Of a stretch of DNA of 64,000 nt, positions 47,705 through 56,895 are shown one piece after another. The DNA comes from JAFDWI01 sp963764215 (GTDB lineage: Bacteria > Actinomycetota > Acidimicrobiia > Acidimicrobiales > Iamiaceae): contig CAVXRS010000001.1 in NCBI GenBank assembly GCA_963764215.1, positions 75,899-139,898 on the forward strand, read 5' to 3'. Position 1 is the first letter of the stretch; each line of letters starts with the position of its first letter. The notes beneath the pieces were generated by a model that saw only the letters and a list, made by a program, of their open reading frames with translations, was not told where the DNA came from and did no database searches. The position numbers were made by a program, and so were the translations under genes.

Positions 47705-48985
47705 TCAGTGGCGACCGGCGAAGTACTTCTGGTAGTTCTCGGCGACTTCGCGCAGCTCGGGGTCTTCTTCGAACCGGGGCTCGAACTTCTCCCAGGCGGC
47801 CTGTCGCTTGGCCGGCAGGTACTCGGTCGGCCAGTAGCCCTCGTGGGGTCGGTACGACTTGAGCACGTTGCGCGCCACGGTTGCCTTGTGCACCTCGTCG
47901 ACCCCGTCGGCGATGCCCATCGTCGGGCGGCCGGCGTACATCGCCTGTAATGGCGTGAGGTTGGTGGTGCCGAGCGATCCGAGGATGTGCAGGGCGTTGA
48001 ACGACACGTCGCGCAACACCTTGGCCATGGTGTATTTCACTGCGGCGATGTCGGTTCGGGTCTCCAGCGTCGAGGTGTTGTCGATCTTCCAGGCGGTCTC
48101 GAGCACGAACAGGCGCAACATCTGGATCTGGGCGTAGGAGTCGGCGATCTTCTCCTGGACCATCTGGTGTTCGGCGATGATCTTGCCGTGGGACTCGCGG
48201 CTGAGTGCCCGCTCGCACATCATGTCGAAGGCGAGCTTGCACTGGGCGATGGTGCGCATGGCGTGGTGGATGCGGCCTCCGCCGAGGCGCCGCTGGGCGA
48301 GCACCTTGGCGCCGTCCTCGGGTCCGAGCAGGTGGTCGAGGGGGACGTGGACGTCGTTGTAGATGATGTGGTTGTGCGTGCGGGGCTCGGGCTGGATCTC
48401 GACGCCGGGCGTGTCCCGGGGGACCACGAACATGCCGTTGGTGCACATCACGAACAGGATGTCCGCGGCCCGGCCGGCGCTGGTGAACCACTTCTCGCCG
48501 TTGATGACCCATTCGTCACCGTCACGGACCGCGTGGGTGGGGAACAGGTTCGGGTCCGAACCGCCCTGAGGTTCGGTCATGGAATAGGCGGAGAACATCT
48601 CCTGGTTGAGCAGCGGGGTGAGCCACCGCTCCTTCTGCTCTTCGGTGCCGTAGGCGGCGAGCATCTCCATGTTGCCGGTGTCGGGCGCGGCGGCGCCGAA
48701 CATCTGGGGCGCCGCCGGGTAGCGTCCGATGACTTCGTTCAACAGGCCGAGCTGGAGCTGGCCGTAGCCCGGTCCGCCGAGGTCCTCGTCGAGGAAGATC
48801 GCCCAGAGTCCTTGGGCTTTGACCTGGTCCTGGAGCTCTTTGACGAGGGCTTTGACCTTGGGGTCCGGGAGCCGTACCGCGTAGGGGAAGATCATCGAGA
48901 GGGGCTCGACTTCTTCACGGCAGAACTGGTCGACCCAGTCGAGCTTGGACTGGAATTCAGGATCGGTGGAGAAGTCCCAGGACAT
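47705..48985 (-). CDS. Acyl-CoA dehydrogenase family protein
   Basis: 426 aa, intact. YSMTEPQGGSDPNLFPTHAV is the FAD-binding signature, GEKWFTSAGRAADILFVMC the middle beta domain, HHAMRTIAQCKLAFDMMCER the C-terminal helical domain, and DGVDEVHKATVARNVLKSY the region with the catalytic-type acid. It resembles the long-chain/ACAD10-11-like group of actinobacteria. It transfers electrons from acyl-CoA to ETF. No neighbours of beta-oxidation are adjacent. Confidence 0.87.
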   Translation of the reverse strand: MSWDFSTDPEFQSKLDWVDQFCREEVEPLSMIFPYAVRLPDPKVKALVKELQDQVKAQGLWAIFLDEDLGGPGYGQLQLGLLNEVIGRYPAAPQMFGAAAPDTGNMEMLAAYGTEEQKERWLTPLLNQEMFSAYSMTEPQGGSDPNLFPTHAVRDGDEWVINGEKWFTSAGRAADILFVMCTNGMFVVPRDTPGVEIQPEPRTHNHIIYNDVHVPLDHLLGPEDGAKVLAQRRLGGGRIHHAMRTIAQCKLAFDMMCERALSRESHGKIIAEHQMVQEKIADSYAQIQMLRLFVLETAWKIDNTSTLETRTDIAAVKYTMAKVLRDVSFNALHILGSLGTTNLTPLQAMYAGRPTMGIADGVDEVHKATVARNVLKSYRPHEGYWPTEYLPAKRQAAWEKFEPRFEEDPELREVAENYQKYFAGRH

Positions 48986-49294
48986 CGTGTTGCACCCCTT
49001 GGTCGCAGTGTGGGGTCGCGGCGCCCGAGCTGATGGTGGGCGCGACCCGCTGCTGTTGAGCTCGTTGACAAGTGAAGCTCAGTATGGCAGAACGCGGCGG
49101 CGCTCAGGCCTGGCCGGTCGTTCGAGCGGCACGCCGGCCCCGGTGCGCCTCGCTCGAGATTCGGTGGTGGCGCCGGGTCCGGACCGCCTGTGGGCAGGGC
49201 CTGGTGCGAGGTCTCGCAGCCGGGGCGCGGACAGCAGCGAATCGGTTTCGTCGCGCTAGTGTTGTGCGTCGTGCCAGGCGCACCTGGCAGCCAC
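48986..49294. other. Intergenic region between acyl-CoA dehydrogenase and tRNA-Leu
   Basis: About 309 bases without a supported gene. Overlapping open frames on both strands here have no SD and no recognisable protein. TAGTGT near 49257 could be the -10 of the tRNA-Leu promoter. I see no hairpin or repeat of note. Confidence 0.5.
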
Positions 49295-49381
49295 GTCGGA
49301 GTGGCGGAATAGGCAGACGCGCCAGCTTGAGGGGCTGGTGCCCGCAAGGGCGTGGGGGTTCAAGTCCCCCCTCCGACACCA
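49295..49381 (+). tRNA. tRNA-Leu (anticodon GAG)
   Basis: The acceptor GTCGGAG pairs with CTCCGAC, the D-arm is TGGCGGAATAGGCAGAC, and the anticodon stem CCAGC/GCTGG encloses TTGAGGG (anticodon GAG). A long variable arm TGCCCGCAAGGGCG marks class II, and the T-arm is GGGGGTTCAAGTCCCCC. CCA is encoded at 49379-49381. Confidence 0.95.
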
Positions 49382-49499
49382 AGAAACTGCAGGTCAGAGT
49401 ACTCGGCGGTACGGCTGGAGCGGCCCGCTTGTCAGCGATTTGTCATCACCGAGTCAGAGGTCGAGAGTGCCGATCGGCGTAGTCGAGTGAAGGATTGAG

Positions 49500-50452
49500 T
49501 TGAGTCCAGCCAGGGTGGAAACCCGTCGGCCGACCTTCGAGTTTGCGGCGTTCGTCGACCTTCTCTGGGGCATCAGCCAGCACCTCGACCGACCCACCCA
49601 CATTGAGGTAGACCTTCGGCGGTCGCACTTCTTCGGTCCCAGCGGGATGGTGCCGCTCATCTCGCTGATCGACCACTTCACCATCGGGGGCTGGGACTTC
49701 GATGTGTTCCTGCCCGAGGATGGTCGCCGCGACGCGTACTTCGATCGGGCCGGCTGGACTGCTGGTATCGAGGGGTCGGCCGCTCCTGACATGCACGCCG
49801 AGCAGTCGTTCATGCCGCTCCAGCGCTTCGAACGATATGAGACGCTGAACGAGCAGATCAACGAGATCATCAATGTCCTATCGACGGTCACGGAGTATGA
49901 GCCGGGAGTCCTTCGCGCCATCGAGTGGACGGTGAATGAGATTGCTGACAACGTGCTCCTCCGGTTCGGGCGGGGCAACCGGCTGGCTCCAGATTGTTGG
50001 TCGATCGAACAAGGGCTTGGTCGAGATAGTTGTCGCGGAGCGTGGCCGGGGGATTTTGAACAGCATCAGGGAAGGCTTTCCTTACGTGTCATCTGATGCC
50101 GAGGCCCTCCAGCTCGCAATTGAGCGGGGCGTGACTCGGAACACTTCTGTTGGCCAGGGGAATGGGCTAGCTGGCTCGCTGAGTATCGCCAAGACCGCAC
50201 ACGGTTGGGTGAATCTCATGAGTGGCTCAGGGAATCTTCGCCTGTTCGACAATGGTCACGTCGTTCGAGCCTTGCGACCGCCCAGTACCAAGGCACGATC
50301 GTCTGCGTCACGCTTCCCACCGAGACCGAGATCCCTGTCGAAGCACGCTCTGGGGTGATAGCCCAACTTCTTTGTTCGAGTTCCGCAACGTCTCCAACGA
50401 AGGCAACCTGGTGTTCACGCTCACCGAAGAGTCCTCGGGATTCGGCAACTGA
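49500..50452 (+). pseudogene. STAS-like / HATPase / DUF4325 signalling protein, frame-broken and cut by IS3
   Basis: Start TTG 49500 (AAGGA at spacer 5) or GTG 49515. The N-terminal part is STAS-like (RPTHIEVDLRRSHFFGPSGM). A GHKL-type ATPase core follows: IEWTVNEIADNV (N box), VVAERGRGILNSI and GQGNGLAGSLSIA (G boxes). The C-terminal DUF4325-type segment is TIVCVTLPTETEIPVE and SLFEFRNVSNEGNLVFTLTE, then ESSGFGN. Frame changes near 49965, 50280 and 50355. The last codon TGA (50450-50452) belongs to the IS3 inverted repeat, so the gene is truncated there. Relatives are predicted switch/anti-sigma-like regulators. Confidence 0.65.
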
Positions 50453-50465
50453 ACCGTCCCGGGTT

Positions 50466-51437
50466 TCATGCACCCTCGGGTGGTTGGGAACCGACCGGTT
50501 GTTCGGTCGGGTTGTTGGCATTGTAGGCGGTCTCGGCTTCGGTGGGTGTGACGCGTCCGAGGCGGTGCATGAGGCGGTGGTTGTTGAACCAGGCGACCCA
50601 TTCGGCGGTGATCAGCTCGACGTCGCCGAGGTTGCGGAGTGGGCCGCGTCGGAACGGTGAGTCGGCTCGGACGCATTCGGTTTTGTAGAGCCCGATCGTG
50701 GTCTCGGCCAGCGCGTTGTCGTACGCGTCGCCCACCGAGCCGATCGACGCGGCGAGCCCTTCCAGGACGAGCGTTTCCGCGAAGTGCACTGCGGTGTATT
50801 GGGATCCGGCGTCAGAGTGGTGGATCGTGCCCTTGACCGGGTGGCCTTGGCGGGCACGCAGCGCGACAGCTTGGCGGATCGCGGACTCCACGAACCGGGT
50901 GACTTTGGAGGTGGAGGCTTCCCAGCCGACGATCCGTCCCGCATAGGCGTCGATCACGAATGCGACGTAGACGAACACACCGGCGATCAGCTTGACGTAG
51001 GTGAAATCGGCGACGAACAACCGGTTCGGGGCGGGGACACGGAACTGGCGATCGACCAGGTCCGGGGCGCGCTCCGCTGAGGGGTCAGCCACGGTGGTGC
51101 GCACCTTCTTGGTGCGGCGCACGCCCTGCCAACCGTTCGCGGCCATGAGCCGTTCCACGGTGCAACGGGCCACCTCGATGCCTTCACGGTTCAGGTGCGC
51201 CCACATCTTGAGCGACCCATACAAAGCCTCGGGTTTCCGGCGGCCGGACTCATCGGGTTCGTAGTAGCCGGCGAGCACCTCGGTGATCGTCGCGTCCCAC
51301 AACGCACGCTTCGACGGTGGCCTCGAGGCCCACGCGTAGAACGTTCTCGGGGCGATCTTCGCGTCGTGCTCGGTGAGCACCCGACAGATCGGAGCGACCC
51401 CGAAGGAGTCCCGGTGAGCAGCGATGAACTCGCACAA
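50466..51437 (-). CDS. IS3-family transposase OrfB (DDE)
   Basis: About 323 codons in the frame from TTG 51437. The HTH_21 region is ALYGSLKMWAHLNREGIEVA, the rve domain VADFTYVKLIAGVFVYVAFV (first D), HHSDAGSQYTAVHFAE (second D), and DNALAETTIGLYKTE (E), giving a complete DDE triad. OrfB of IS3 elements is normally made as OrfAB by -1 frameshifting; here the first part of orfA is separated by the nested element, so the fusion cannot form. The frame extends upstream to LKTSELCEF near the orfA stop. Confidence 0.88.
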   Translation of the reverse strand: MCEFIAAHRDSFGVAPICRVLTEHDAKIAPRTFYAWASRPPSKRALWDATITEVLAGYYEPDESGRRKPEALYGSLKMWAHLNREGIEVARCTVERLMAANGWQGVRRTKKVRTTVADPSAERAPDLVDRQFRVPAPNRLFVADFTYVKLIAGVFVYVAFVIDAYAGRIVGWEASTSKVTRFVESAIRQAVALRARQGHPVKGTIHHSDAGSQYTAVHFAETLVLEGLAASIGSVGDAYDNALAETTIGLYKTECVRADSPFRRGPLRNLGDVELITAEWVAWFNNHRLMHRLGRVTPTEAETAYNANNPTEQPVGSQPPEGA

Positions 51438-51448
51438 CTCGGAAGTTT

Positions 51449-51497
51449 TCAGCAGCGTGACGTCCGCGGGTCGCTCTCCCGCACGAAGAAAGCATTG
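51449..51497 (-). pseudogene. C-terminal remnant of IS3 orfA
   Basis: The minus strand reads FFVRESDPRTSRC then TGA (51451-51449), the expected end of an IS3 OrfA after ILKAATS. It is cut off from the rest of orfA at 54446-54718 by the nested recombinase element, so the insertion hit the last 15 or so codons of orfA, just before the frameshift zone. Confidence 0.75.
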
Positions 51498-51568
51498 ATA
51501 TGTAGGTGATCCACCACCTGTTTGTCCTCATGTCAGAGGCTGGTGGCCCCGACCTGAGGAGCCTGGCT

Positions 51569-52582
51569 ATGTCGTCGTTGTGGATGCCCTGTCTGGTGCG
51601 CGGCGAGGACCCCGACAAGGTGCCGATCCAACTCGGGCACGACGTGATCGATGCCTACCTTCGGTTCGTGTGGGCTCGGGCCCGACACAACACCTTGCTG
51701 GCGGTCGGCTTCGATCTGAAGGTCTTCTTCACCGTGGTACCCAAGGACCCCTCCGATGTCACTACCGCAGACGTCCTCAGTTTCATCGAAGCTCAGCGTC
51801 GACCAGTCCGGGGCGACAACGTGGTTCGACTCGAGGACGGCGAGACCGGGTTGTCGGCGCGAACGATCCGCCGTCGACTTTCGAGCGTGTCGGGCTTGTT
51901 CGAGTACCTGGTCGCGGTCGAGGCGGTCGCCAAGAACCCGGTCCCGAAGGGGCTGGGCAGCCGAACCAACGGGCGGCGAGGCGTCCCGCTGATCCGTTCG
52001 CCGCGAACCCTGCCGAAGATCCTGGACCCCGCCGAAGTCGATGCGCTTCTGGCTGCGCTGAGAACGTGGCGGGACCGGGCGATGATCCAGGCGATGCTGC
52101 TGGGCGGGTTACGGCGCTGCGAGGTACTTGGTCTCGGTCTGGGAGATATCAACGCCGGGGAGCGTCGCGTGTTCATCACCGATGGCAAGGGTGGCCACCA
52201 GCGGATCACACCGATCTCGAATCGGTTCTTTGAGACCCTGGCGGTCTACTTGAACGAAGAACGACCCGAGACGAGCACCGACCGCGTGTTCGTGGTGTTG
52301 AAGGGTCCTCGTCGAGGTGATCCGCTGGCAGCGACCGGACTCGATCAGGTCATGCGCGGCGCCCGTCACCGGGCATCGCTCAGCCACGCGACCTGTCACG
52401 AGTTACGCCACACCTGTTTGACCCGGTTGCGAGAAGCCGGCATGGCACTCGAAGCGGTCCAAGCCCAAGCCGGTCACCGGTCGATCGAGACCACCAGGCT
52501 CTATCTGCACCTTGCGAACGACTGGCTCGCCGAGGAGTACCACCGGGCCGTCTTCGCCATCGACACGGGGAGTGACTCGTGA
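51569..52582 (+). CDS. Tyrosine recombinase, TnpA-like
   Basis: 337 aa from ATG 51569, fixed by TGAGGAG 7 bases upstream; the frame is open back to GTG 51506 inside the terminal repeat. The core-binding domain covers residues 20-110. The catalytic residues are LLGGLRRCEVLGLGL (Arg), TCHELRHTCLTRLREAG (HxxR), QAGHRSIETTRLYLHLAN (His, Tyr). Its stop overlaps the next start (GTGA). It acts together with the second recombinase to cut and join element ends without a DDE transposase. Confidence 0.85.
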   Translation: MSSLWMPCLVRGEDPDKVPIQLGHDVIDAYLRFVWARARHNTLLAVGFDLKVFFTVVPKDPSDVTTADVLSFIEAQRRPVRGDNVVRLEDGETGLSARTIRRRLSSVSGLFEYLVAVEAVAKNPVPKGLGSRTNGRRGVPLIRSPRTLPKILDPAEVDALLAALRTWRDRAMIQAMLLGGLRRCEVLGLGLGDINAGERRVFITDGKGGHQRITPISNRFFETLAVYLNEERPETSTDRVFVVLKGPRRGDPLAATGLDQVMRGARHRASLSHATCHELRHTCLTRLREAGMALEAVQAQAGHRSIETTRLYLHLANDWLAEEYHRAVFAIDTGSDS

Positions 52583-54408
52583 CCGCGCCTCCGGCCCGGC
52601 GGTTGACCACCGACGACGACGCGCTGATCGACGCCTACGCAGCCCTCGGCGCTACACCAGCGGCATGTCAGAACCGTCGGGTGATCGCCCGTCGGTTCCA
52701 TCGGAGCTACGACGGGTTCGATGCGTGGGCGCAGGTGCCCGCCGCTGAGCGCCTCGCAGATTCGGTGGTGCTTCGGGGCTACGCCGCGTGGGCGGTCGTC
52801 AATCGTGGGGACCCCGTCGACGTGGACTATGTGGTCGGCACGCCAACGAAGTGGGCCGACCACGTCCGTGGACGCGAACCAGTTGCTCACGTTGAGTTCG
52901 TGGCCATGGCCGGCGACCTCGGGTTCAACCCACCGGAGATCAAGCGAATGTGGGCCACACTGGCCAAGCTGTCAGTGATCGCCGGCATCCCGGCCGCGAC
53001 CATCGCGGACTCGTCCTACATCGACACCCGAGACCTCTACCTTGCAGCGGTCGAGCGGCGATGCGGAGCCATCCCGAAAATCTTTGGGACCCCGGCGTTC
53101 GGCCTCAACTCGGTGATGTTCCACCTCCACCGGGGCCCGGCACCTAAACGCCGAACCCGTGACGGCAACCGCCGAACTGACTGGGTCGCCCTCAACACCG
53201 AGGTCCCCGTTCTGGCCGCAACGATGCGCCGCTACTTGGACCAGCTCGCCTTGTCGCTGCGGCCCGGCAGTGTCGAGACCATCGACACGACGCTGCGCCT
53301 GTTCGGACGGTTCATCGCCGATCACCACGGCGAAGTCTCGGGCGCCGCCGACATCACCCGTGCTCACATCGAGTCGTTCAAGCCCTGGTTGGCGGCCCGG
53401 CCTGGCCGCAGGGGCCAAGCTCATCTGACACCAACGACGATCGGGATGCGTCTGGGACACATGCGCGGCTTCTTCGCCCGAATCATCGAGTGGGACTATC
53501 CCGACGCTCCACGCCGGGTCCCGGTGTTCATCGGCGACTTCCCGATCCGCAACCGCGCGCTACCCCGGTTCCTCGATGACCCCACGGCCAGCAAGTTCTT
53601 GATCGCCGCCCGGAATCTGCCCGACGCATTCGATCGTCTTGTCGTTGAGATGCTCGCCCGCACCGGCATGCGACGCGGTGAACTCCTCGGCCTCACTGTC
53701 GACGCCGTCGTCCAGATCGGCTCAGCGTTCTGGCTTCGCACACCTGTCGGCAAGCTCCACAACGACCGCTACATCCCGCTGCACCCGAACCTGAAGGATC
53801 TCCTCGACGACTGGCTCACCGATCGACCCAACAGCCTGCGAAGTGACCTCATGTTCTGTGACCGGGGTCGACCCGTCCCGTCCACCCGAGTCGACCGGGC
53901 CGTCCAGCGAGCCGCCGAAGCGGCCGGGATCGGTCACGTCCACCCTCACCAGCTACGCCACACGATTGCTACCCAGGCCATCAACCGTGGCATGAGTCTC
54001 GAAGCAATCGCAGCCCTGCTCGGCCACAAGTCGCTGACCATGACCATGGTCTACGCACGCATCGCCGATCGCACCGTCGCCGACGAGTACTTCGCGGTCA
54101 CCGAAAAGGTCGAGGCGCTCTACGACCAACCCCGCCAACTACCCGCCGGCGACGAAGGCACCGAGATGCGCAAACTCCGCTCCGAGATGCACCGCCGCAT
54201 GCTCGGCAACGGCTACTGCGCCCGCCCCGTCGAGCTCGACTGCCACTTCGAATCGATCTGTGAGTCCTGCACGTTCTTCGTCACAACCATCGAGTTCAAA
54301 CCCACCCTCCAACGCCAACGAGACGACGCCAAGGACAAGGGCCAGATCGGCCGAGAGAAGATCTTCAACGGACTCCTCGACCGCCTCCATGACGAACAAG
54401 CCGGCTGA
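52579..54408 (+). CDS. Tyrosine recombinase, TnpB-like, long form
   Basis: 609 aa from GTG 52579. The N-terminal 200 residues are specific to the long form. The catalytic part is MLARTGMRRGELLGLTVDAV (Arg), HPHQLRHTIATQAINRGMS (HxxR), ALLGHKSLTMTMVYARIAD (His, Tyr). The C-terminal 100 residues carry a Cys cluster (GYCARPVELDCHFESICESC), a probable zinc finger typical of the Tn554 TnpB type. Translation is coupled to the first recombinase. Confidence 0.85.
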   Translation: MTAPPARRLTTDDDALIDAYAALGATPAACQNRRVIARRFHRSYDGFDAWAQVPAAERLADSVVLRGYAAWAVVNRGDPVDVDYVVGTPTKWADHVRGREPVAHVEFVAMAGDLGFNPPEIKRMWATLAKLSVIAGIPAATIADSSYIDTRDLYLAAVERRCGAIPKIFGTPAFGLNSVMFHLHRGPAPKRRTRDGNRRTDWVALNTEVPVLAATMRRYLDQLALSLRPGSVETIDTTLRLFGRFIADHHGEVSGAADITRAHIESFKPWLAARPGRRGQAHLTPTTIGMRLGHMRGFFARIIEWDYPDAPRRVPVFIGDFPIRNRALPRFLDDPTASKFLIAARNLPDAFDRLVVEMLARTGMRRGELLGLTVDAVVQIGSAFWLRTPVGKLHNDRYIPLHPNLKDLLDDWLTDRPNSLRSDLMFCDRGRPVPSTRVDRAVQRAAEAAGIGHVHPHQLRHTIATQAINRGMSLEAIAALLGHKSLTMTMVYARIADRTVADEYFAVTEKVEALYDQPRQLPAGDEGTEMRKLRSEMHRRMLGNGYCARPVELDCHFESICESCTFFVTTIEFKPTLQRQRDDAKDKGQIGREKIFNGLLDRLHDEQAG

Positions 54409-54445
54409 CCAGAACTCCCACTTGACGCCGATCACCTACATATGA

Positions 54446-54718
54446 CGTCGCTGCCTTGAGGATCTCGATCGTTTCCTCCAGCTCCCGGTTCCGCTTCTTC
54501 AACTCGCGGATCTCACGATTCTCCTCCGTGGTCACCCCCGGGCGGGTCCCCTGGTCGACCTCCGCCTGGCGGACCCACTTGCGCAGCGTCTCCGCGGTCA
54601 TCCCCAGCCGGGACGAGACCGTCTTCATCGCCGCCCACTCCGAGTCGTACTCATCACGGTGATCCAGCACCAACCGGACAGCCTTCGCCCGGGTCTCAGC
54701 GTCGTACTTCGTTGGCAT
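54446..54718 (-). pseudogene. IS3 OrfA (HTH), separated from its C-terminus
   Basis: Start ATG 54718 (MPTKYDAETRAKAVRLVLDH). The HTH_Tnp_1 helix-turn-helix is WAAMKTVSSRLGMTAETLRK, followed by the leucine-zipper tail EIRELKKRNRELEETIEILK. After KAATS the frame enters the nested element (YVGDRRQV), so the natural end FFVRESDP is lost to 51449-51497. A promoter from an RCC1-type leader (54813-54841) now points at this gene. Confidence 0.82.
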
Positions 54719-54812
54719 CGAACAAACCTCTCAAGAACAGAGGCATGCACCAAACCCGGGACGGTTCAGCTCTGCACCCACCGCACAGCAGCCTCGCCAA
54801 GTATCACTCGAC

Positions 54813-54841
54813 ACGGTATCGACGCTCCCGCCGACAGTCAA
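54813..54841 (-). promoter_or_regulatory. RCC1-type promoter now facing IS3 orfA
   Basis: Minus strand TTGACT (54841-54836), 17 bases, TACCGT (54818-54813). It is homologous to the two promoters of the RCC1 genes at 56770 and 58698, but the gene that should follow is absent; instead the IS3 right end begins at 54768. Transcripts would run into orfA at 54718. Confidence 0.6.
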
Positions 54842-54939
54842 CGAACAACCCGAAGGTCCCCCTCAAACCGTCGAGAGCCCTGGACGAGCGACCCAACCCG
54901 AAAGCGGGCGACGCACGCGGACCGCTCTGCGTGGGTGGG

Positions 54940-56691
54940 TCAGGGGGTGATGATCGTGGCGTAGGGGATGCCGAGCGTCAGCACCGGCACGTTCGAGTCG
55001 GTGGTGGTGCCGTTGCCGAGCTGCCCGGTATAGTTACTGCCCCAGCAGGCGACGGTGTGATCAGCTTTGAGCGCACACGTGTGCTCGTAGTTGGCGGTGA
55101 TCGCGGTCGCATCGTTCAGGTTCGACACGGGCACCGGCACGTTCGAGTCGGTGGTAGTGCCATTTCCGAGCTGCCCGGCATAGTTGTTGCCCCAGCAGGC
55201 GACGGTGTGATCGGCCTTGAGCGCGCACGTGTAGAATATCGCCGGCGGCGATCGCGGTCGCATCGTCCAGGTTCGACACGGGCACCGGGACGTTCGAGGA
55301 GGTGTTGGTGCCGTTGCCGAGCTGCCCGTAAGAGTTGTTGCCCCAGCAGGCGACGGTGTGATCGGCCTTGAGCGCACACGTGTGGTCGCCGCCGGCGGCG
55401 GTGATCGCGGTCGCATCGTCCAGGCCCGACACGGGCACCGGCACGTTCGAGGAGGTGTTGGTGCCGTCGCCGAGCTGCCCGTAAGCCGTTGTCGCCCCAG
55501 CAGGCGACGGTGTGATCGGTCTTGAGTGCACACGTGTGGAAGTGGCCGGCGGTGATCGCGGTCGCATCGTCCAAGTTCGACACTGACACCGGCACGTTCG
55601 AGGAGGTGTTGGTGCCGTTGCCGAGCTGCCCCTTCACCGTTGTCGCCCCAGCAGGCGACGGTGTGATCGGTTTCGAGCGCACACGTGTGGTTGCCGCCGG
55701 CGGTGATCGCGGTCGCATCATTCAAGTTCGACACTGACACCGGCACGTTCGAATCGGTGGTCGTGCCGTTGCCGAGCTGCCCGTCACCGTTGAAGCCCCA
55801 GCAGTCGACAGTGTGATCGGTTTCGAGCGCACACGTGAGGTGGTAGCCGCCGGCGGTGATCGCGGTCGCGTCGTTCAGGTTCGACACGGCCACCGGCACG
55901 TTCGAATCGGTGGTCGTGCCGTTGCCGAGCTGCCCGTTCCCGTTGAAGCCCCAGCATTCGACAGTGTGATCGGTTTCGAGTGCGCACGTGTGGCCGTTGC
56001 CGGCTGCGATTTCGGTGGTGTCGATGATGGTGAGCGTGCCGATATCGTTGCTCCCGGCAGTGGTGGTGATCTGGGTCGGAGTGGCACCACCAAGAGTGAC
56101 CAACGGATGGGCACTGTCGACCGGATGGGCACTGTCGGCAACTTTGATGGTGATCGTCCCACCGGCAGGCACCCCCAGATCGAACGTGCCATCTGCCGCA
56201 GTAATGGCCAACGTGACGATCTGGGACGACGCGTCATAAGCGACGACCAGCGTGCCCGGCGCCGGGTCGTGATTGCCGTCCACAACAGTGCCGGTCACAT
56301 CGGCCGCGTCGGTGAGGGTCAGATCCAACCGAGTCGGCGAACCCGCCGTGACCGTGACCGGCGCGGCAGTCGCATAATCGCTCGCACCAGGCCCGTACCA
56401 TTCATCCCCGACACGCACCCGGTACGTGCCTGCAGCCAGGTCAGCGTCCTTGATCTCGTAGCCACCCAAAGCATTGGTGGTTGCCTGGGCGATCTGGGTC
56501 GACGGGCCCGAGAACACCGTCACCGTGACCTGGCCGACCTTCGCCCCACCGGTCGTGGTCACCGTCCCACCCAACGCCACATCAGGGGCCAAGTTACAAC
56601 CAGTGAGCAAACCGGCGACCAGCACCAGAGCAGCCACCACCCCACCAGCACGCACCGCACGGTGACCCGCGAACCTCGCACGAATCTTCAC
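54940..56691 (-). pseudogene. RCC1-repeat lipoprotein A, several frame breaks
   Basis: Start GTG 56691 (MKIRARFAGHRAVRAGGVVA, then ALVLVAGLLTGC lipobox, so signal peptidase II cleavage before Cys is expected). Residues 35-200 are two carboxypeptidase-regulatory-like beta domains (VTVTVFSGPSTQIAQATT; TGTVVDGNHDPAPGTLVVAY). About seven RCC1 units follow, each 50 residues (GHTCALETDHTVECWGFNGN, GQLGNGTTTDSNVPV, VSNLNDATAITAG), coding period 150 bases. Frame changes occur near 55660, 55490 and 55235, and the end VLTLGIPYATIITP is back in the starting frame. It is a surface beta-propeller; ligand unknown. Confidence 0.75.
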
Positions 56692-56769
56692 AATTCCCGC
56701 CCCTTCATCAGATCAGCTCTGCGATACGAACCGCACAGCACCGCCGACCGCCGTCGAATATGAATCGGC

Positions 56770-56798
56770 AAATTAGCGAACTTCCCGCCGGTAGTCAA
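56770..56798 (-). promoter_or_regulatory. Sigma-70-like promoter of RCC1 gene A
   Basis: Minus strand TTGACT (56798-56793), exact 17-base spacer, TAATTT (56775-56770). The start codon of gene A lies 79 bases downstream. Identical hexamers and spacing precede gene B, so the element is conserved between duplicates. Confidence 0.75.
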
Positions 56799-56895
56799 CG
56801 AGCAAACGAAGATCCCCCGGAAACCCTCGAGAGCTGCCGACGAGTGACCCAGCCCGAGAGCCGGCGATGCACGCGTATCGCTCCACGCGGGTGAG

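Larger units (their letters stand above)
51498..54443 (+). mobile_element. Two-recombinase (Tn554/RIT-like) element with 14-bp inverted termini
   Basis: The ends are ATATGTAGGTGATC at 51498-51511 and its perfect complement at 54430-54443. The interior is filled by two overlapping tyrosine recombinase genes reading inward from the left end and nothing else. The ORF order and sizes (about 337 and 609 aa) recall TnpA (361 aa) and TnpB (630 aa) of Tn554, while paired or tripled recombinases between inverted repeats recall RIT elements (which carry three). No third recombinase or TnpC is visible. It interrupts IS3 orfA. Confidence 0.75.
50450..54768 (-). mobile_element. IS3-family insertion sequence, split by a nested element
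   Basis: Terminal inverted repeats are TGAACCGTCCCGGGTTT at 50450-50466 and its complement at 54752-54768. It encodes orfB (DDE transposase) on the left and orfA on the right, both minus strand, separated by the 2.95-kb insertion at 51498-54443. Without that insertion the IS is about 1.37 kb, normal for IS3. The flanks show no target duplication (CAAC on the left, GCTC on the right) and belong to unrelated genes, which implies an adjacent deletion or recombination after insertion. Confidence 0.82.

Noticed and set aside
50205..50660. Plus-strand 151-codon frame across the IS3 left end
   Set aside because: Only its short TIVCVTLPTETEIPVE stretch belongs to the DUF4325 gene; the rest is antisense to orfB.
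55813..56763. Plus-strand frames within the RCC1 genes
   Set aside because: They mirror the repeats on the opposite strand and have no SD or recognisable domains.
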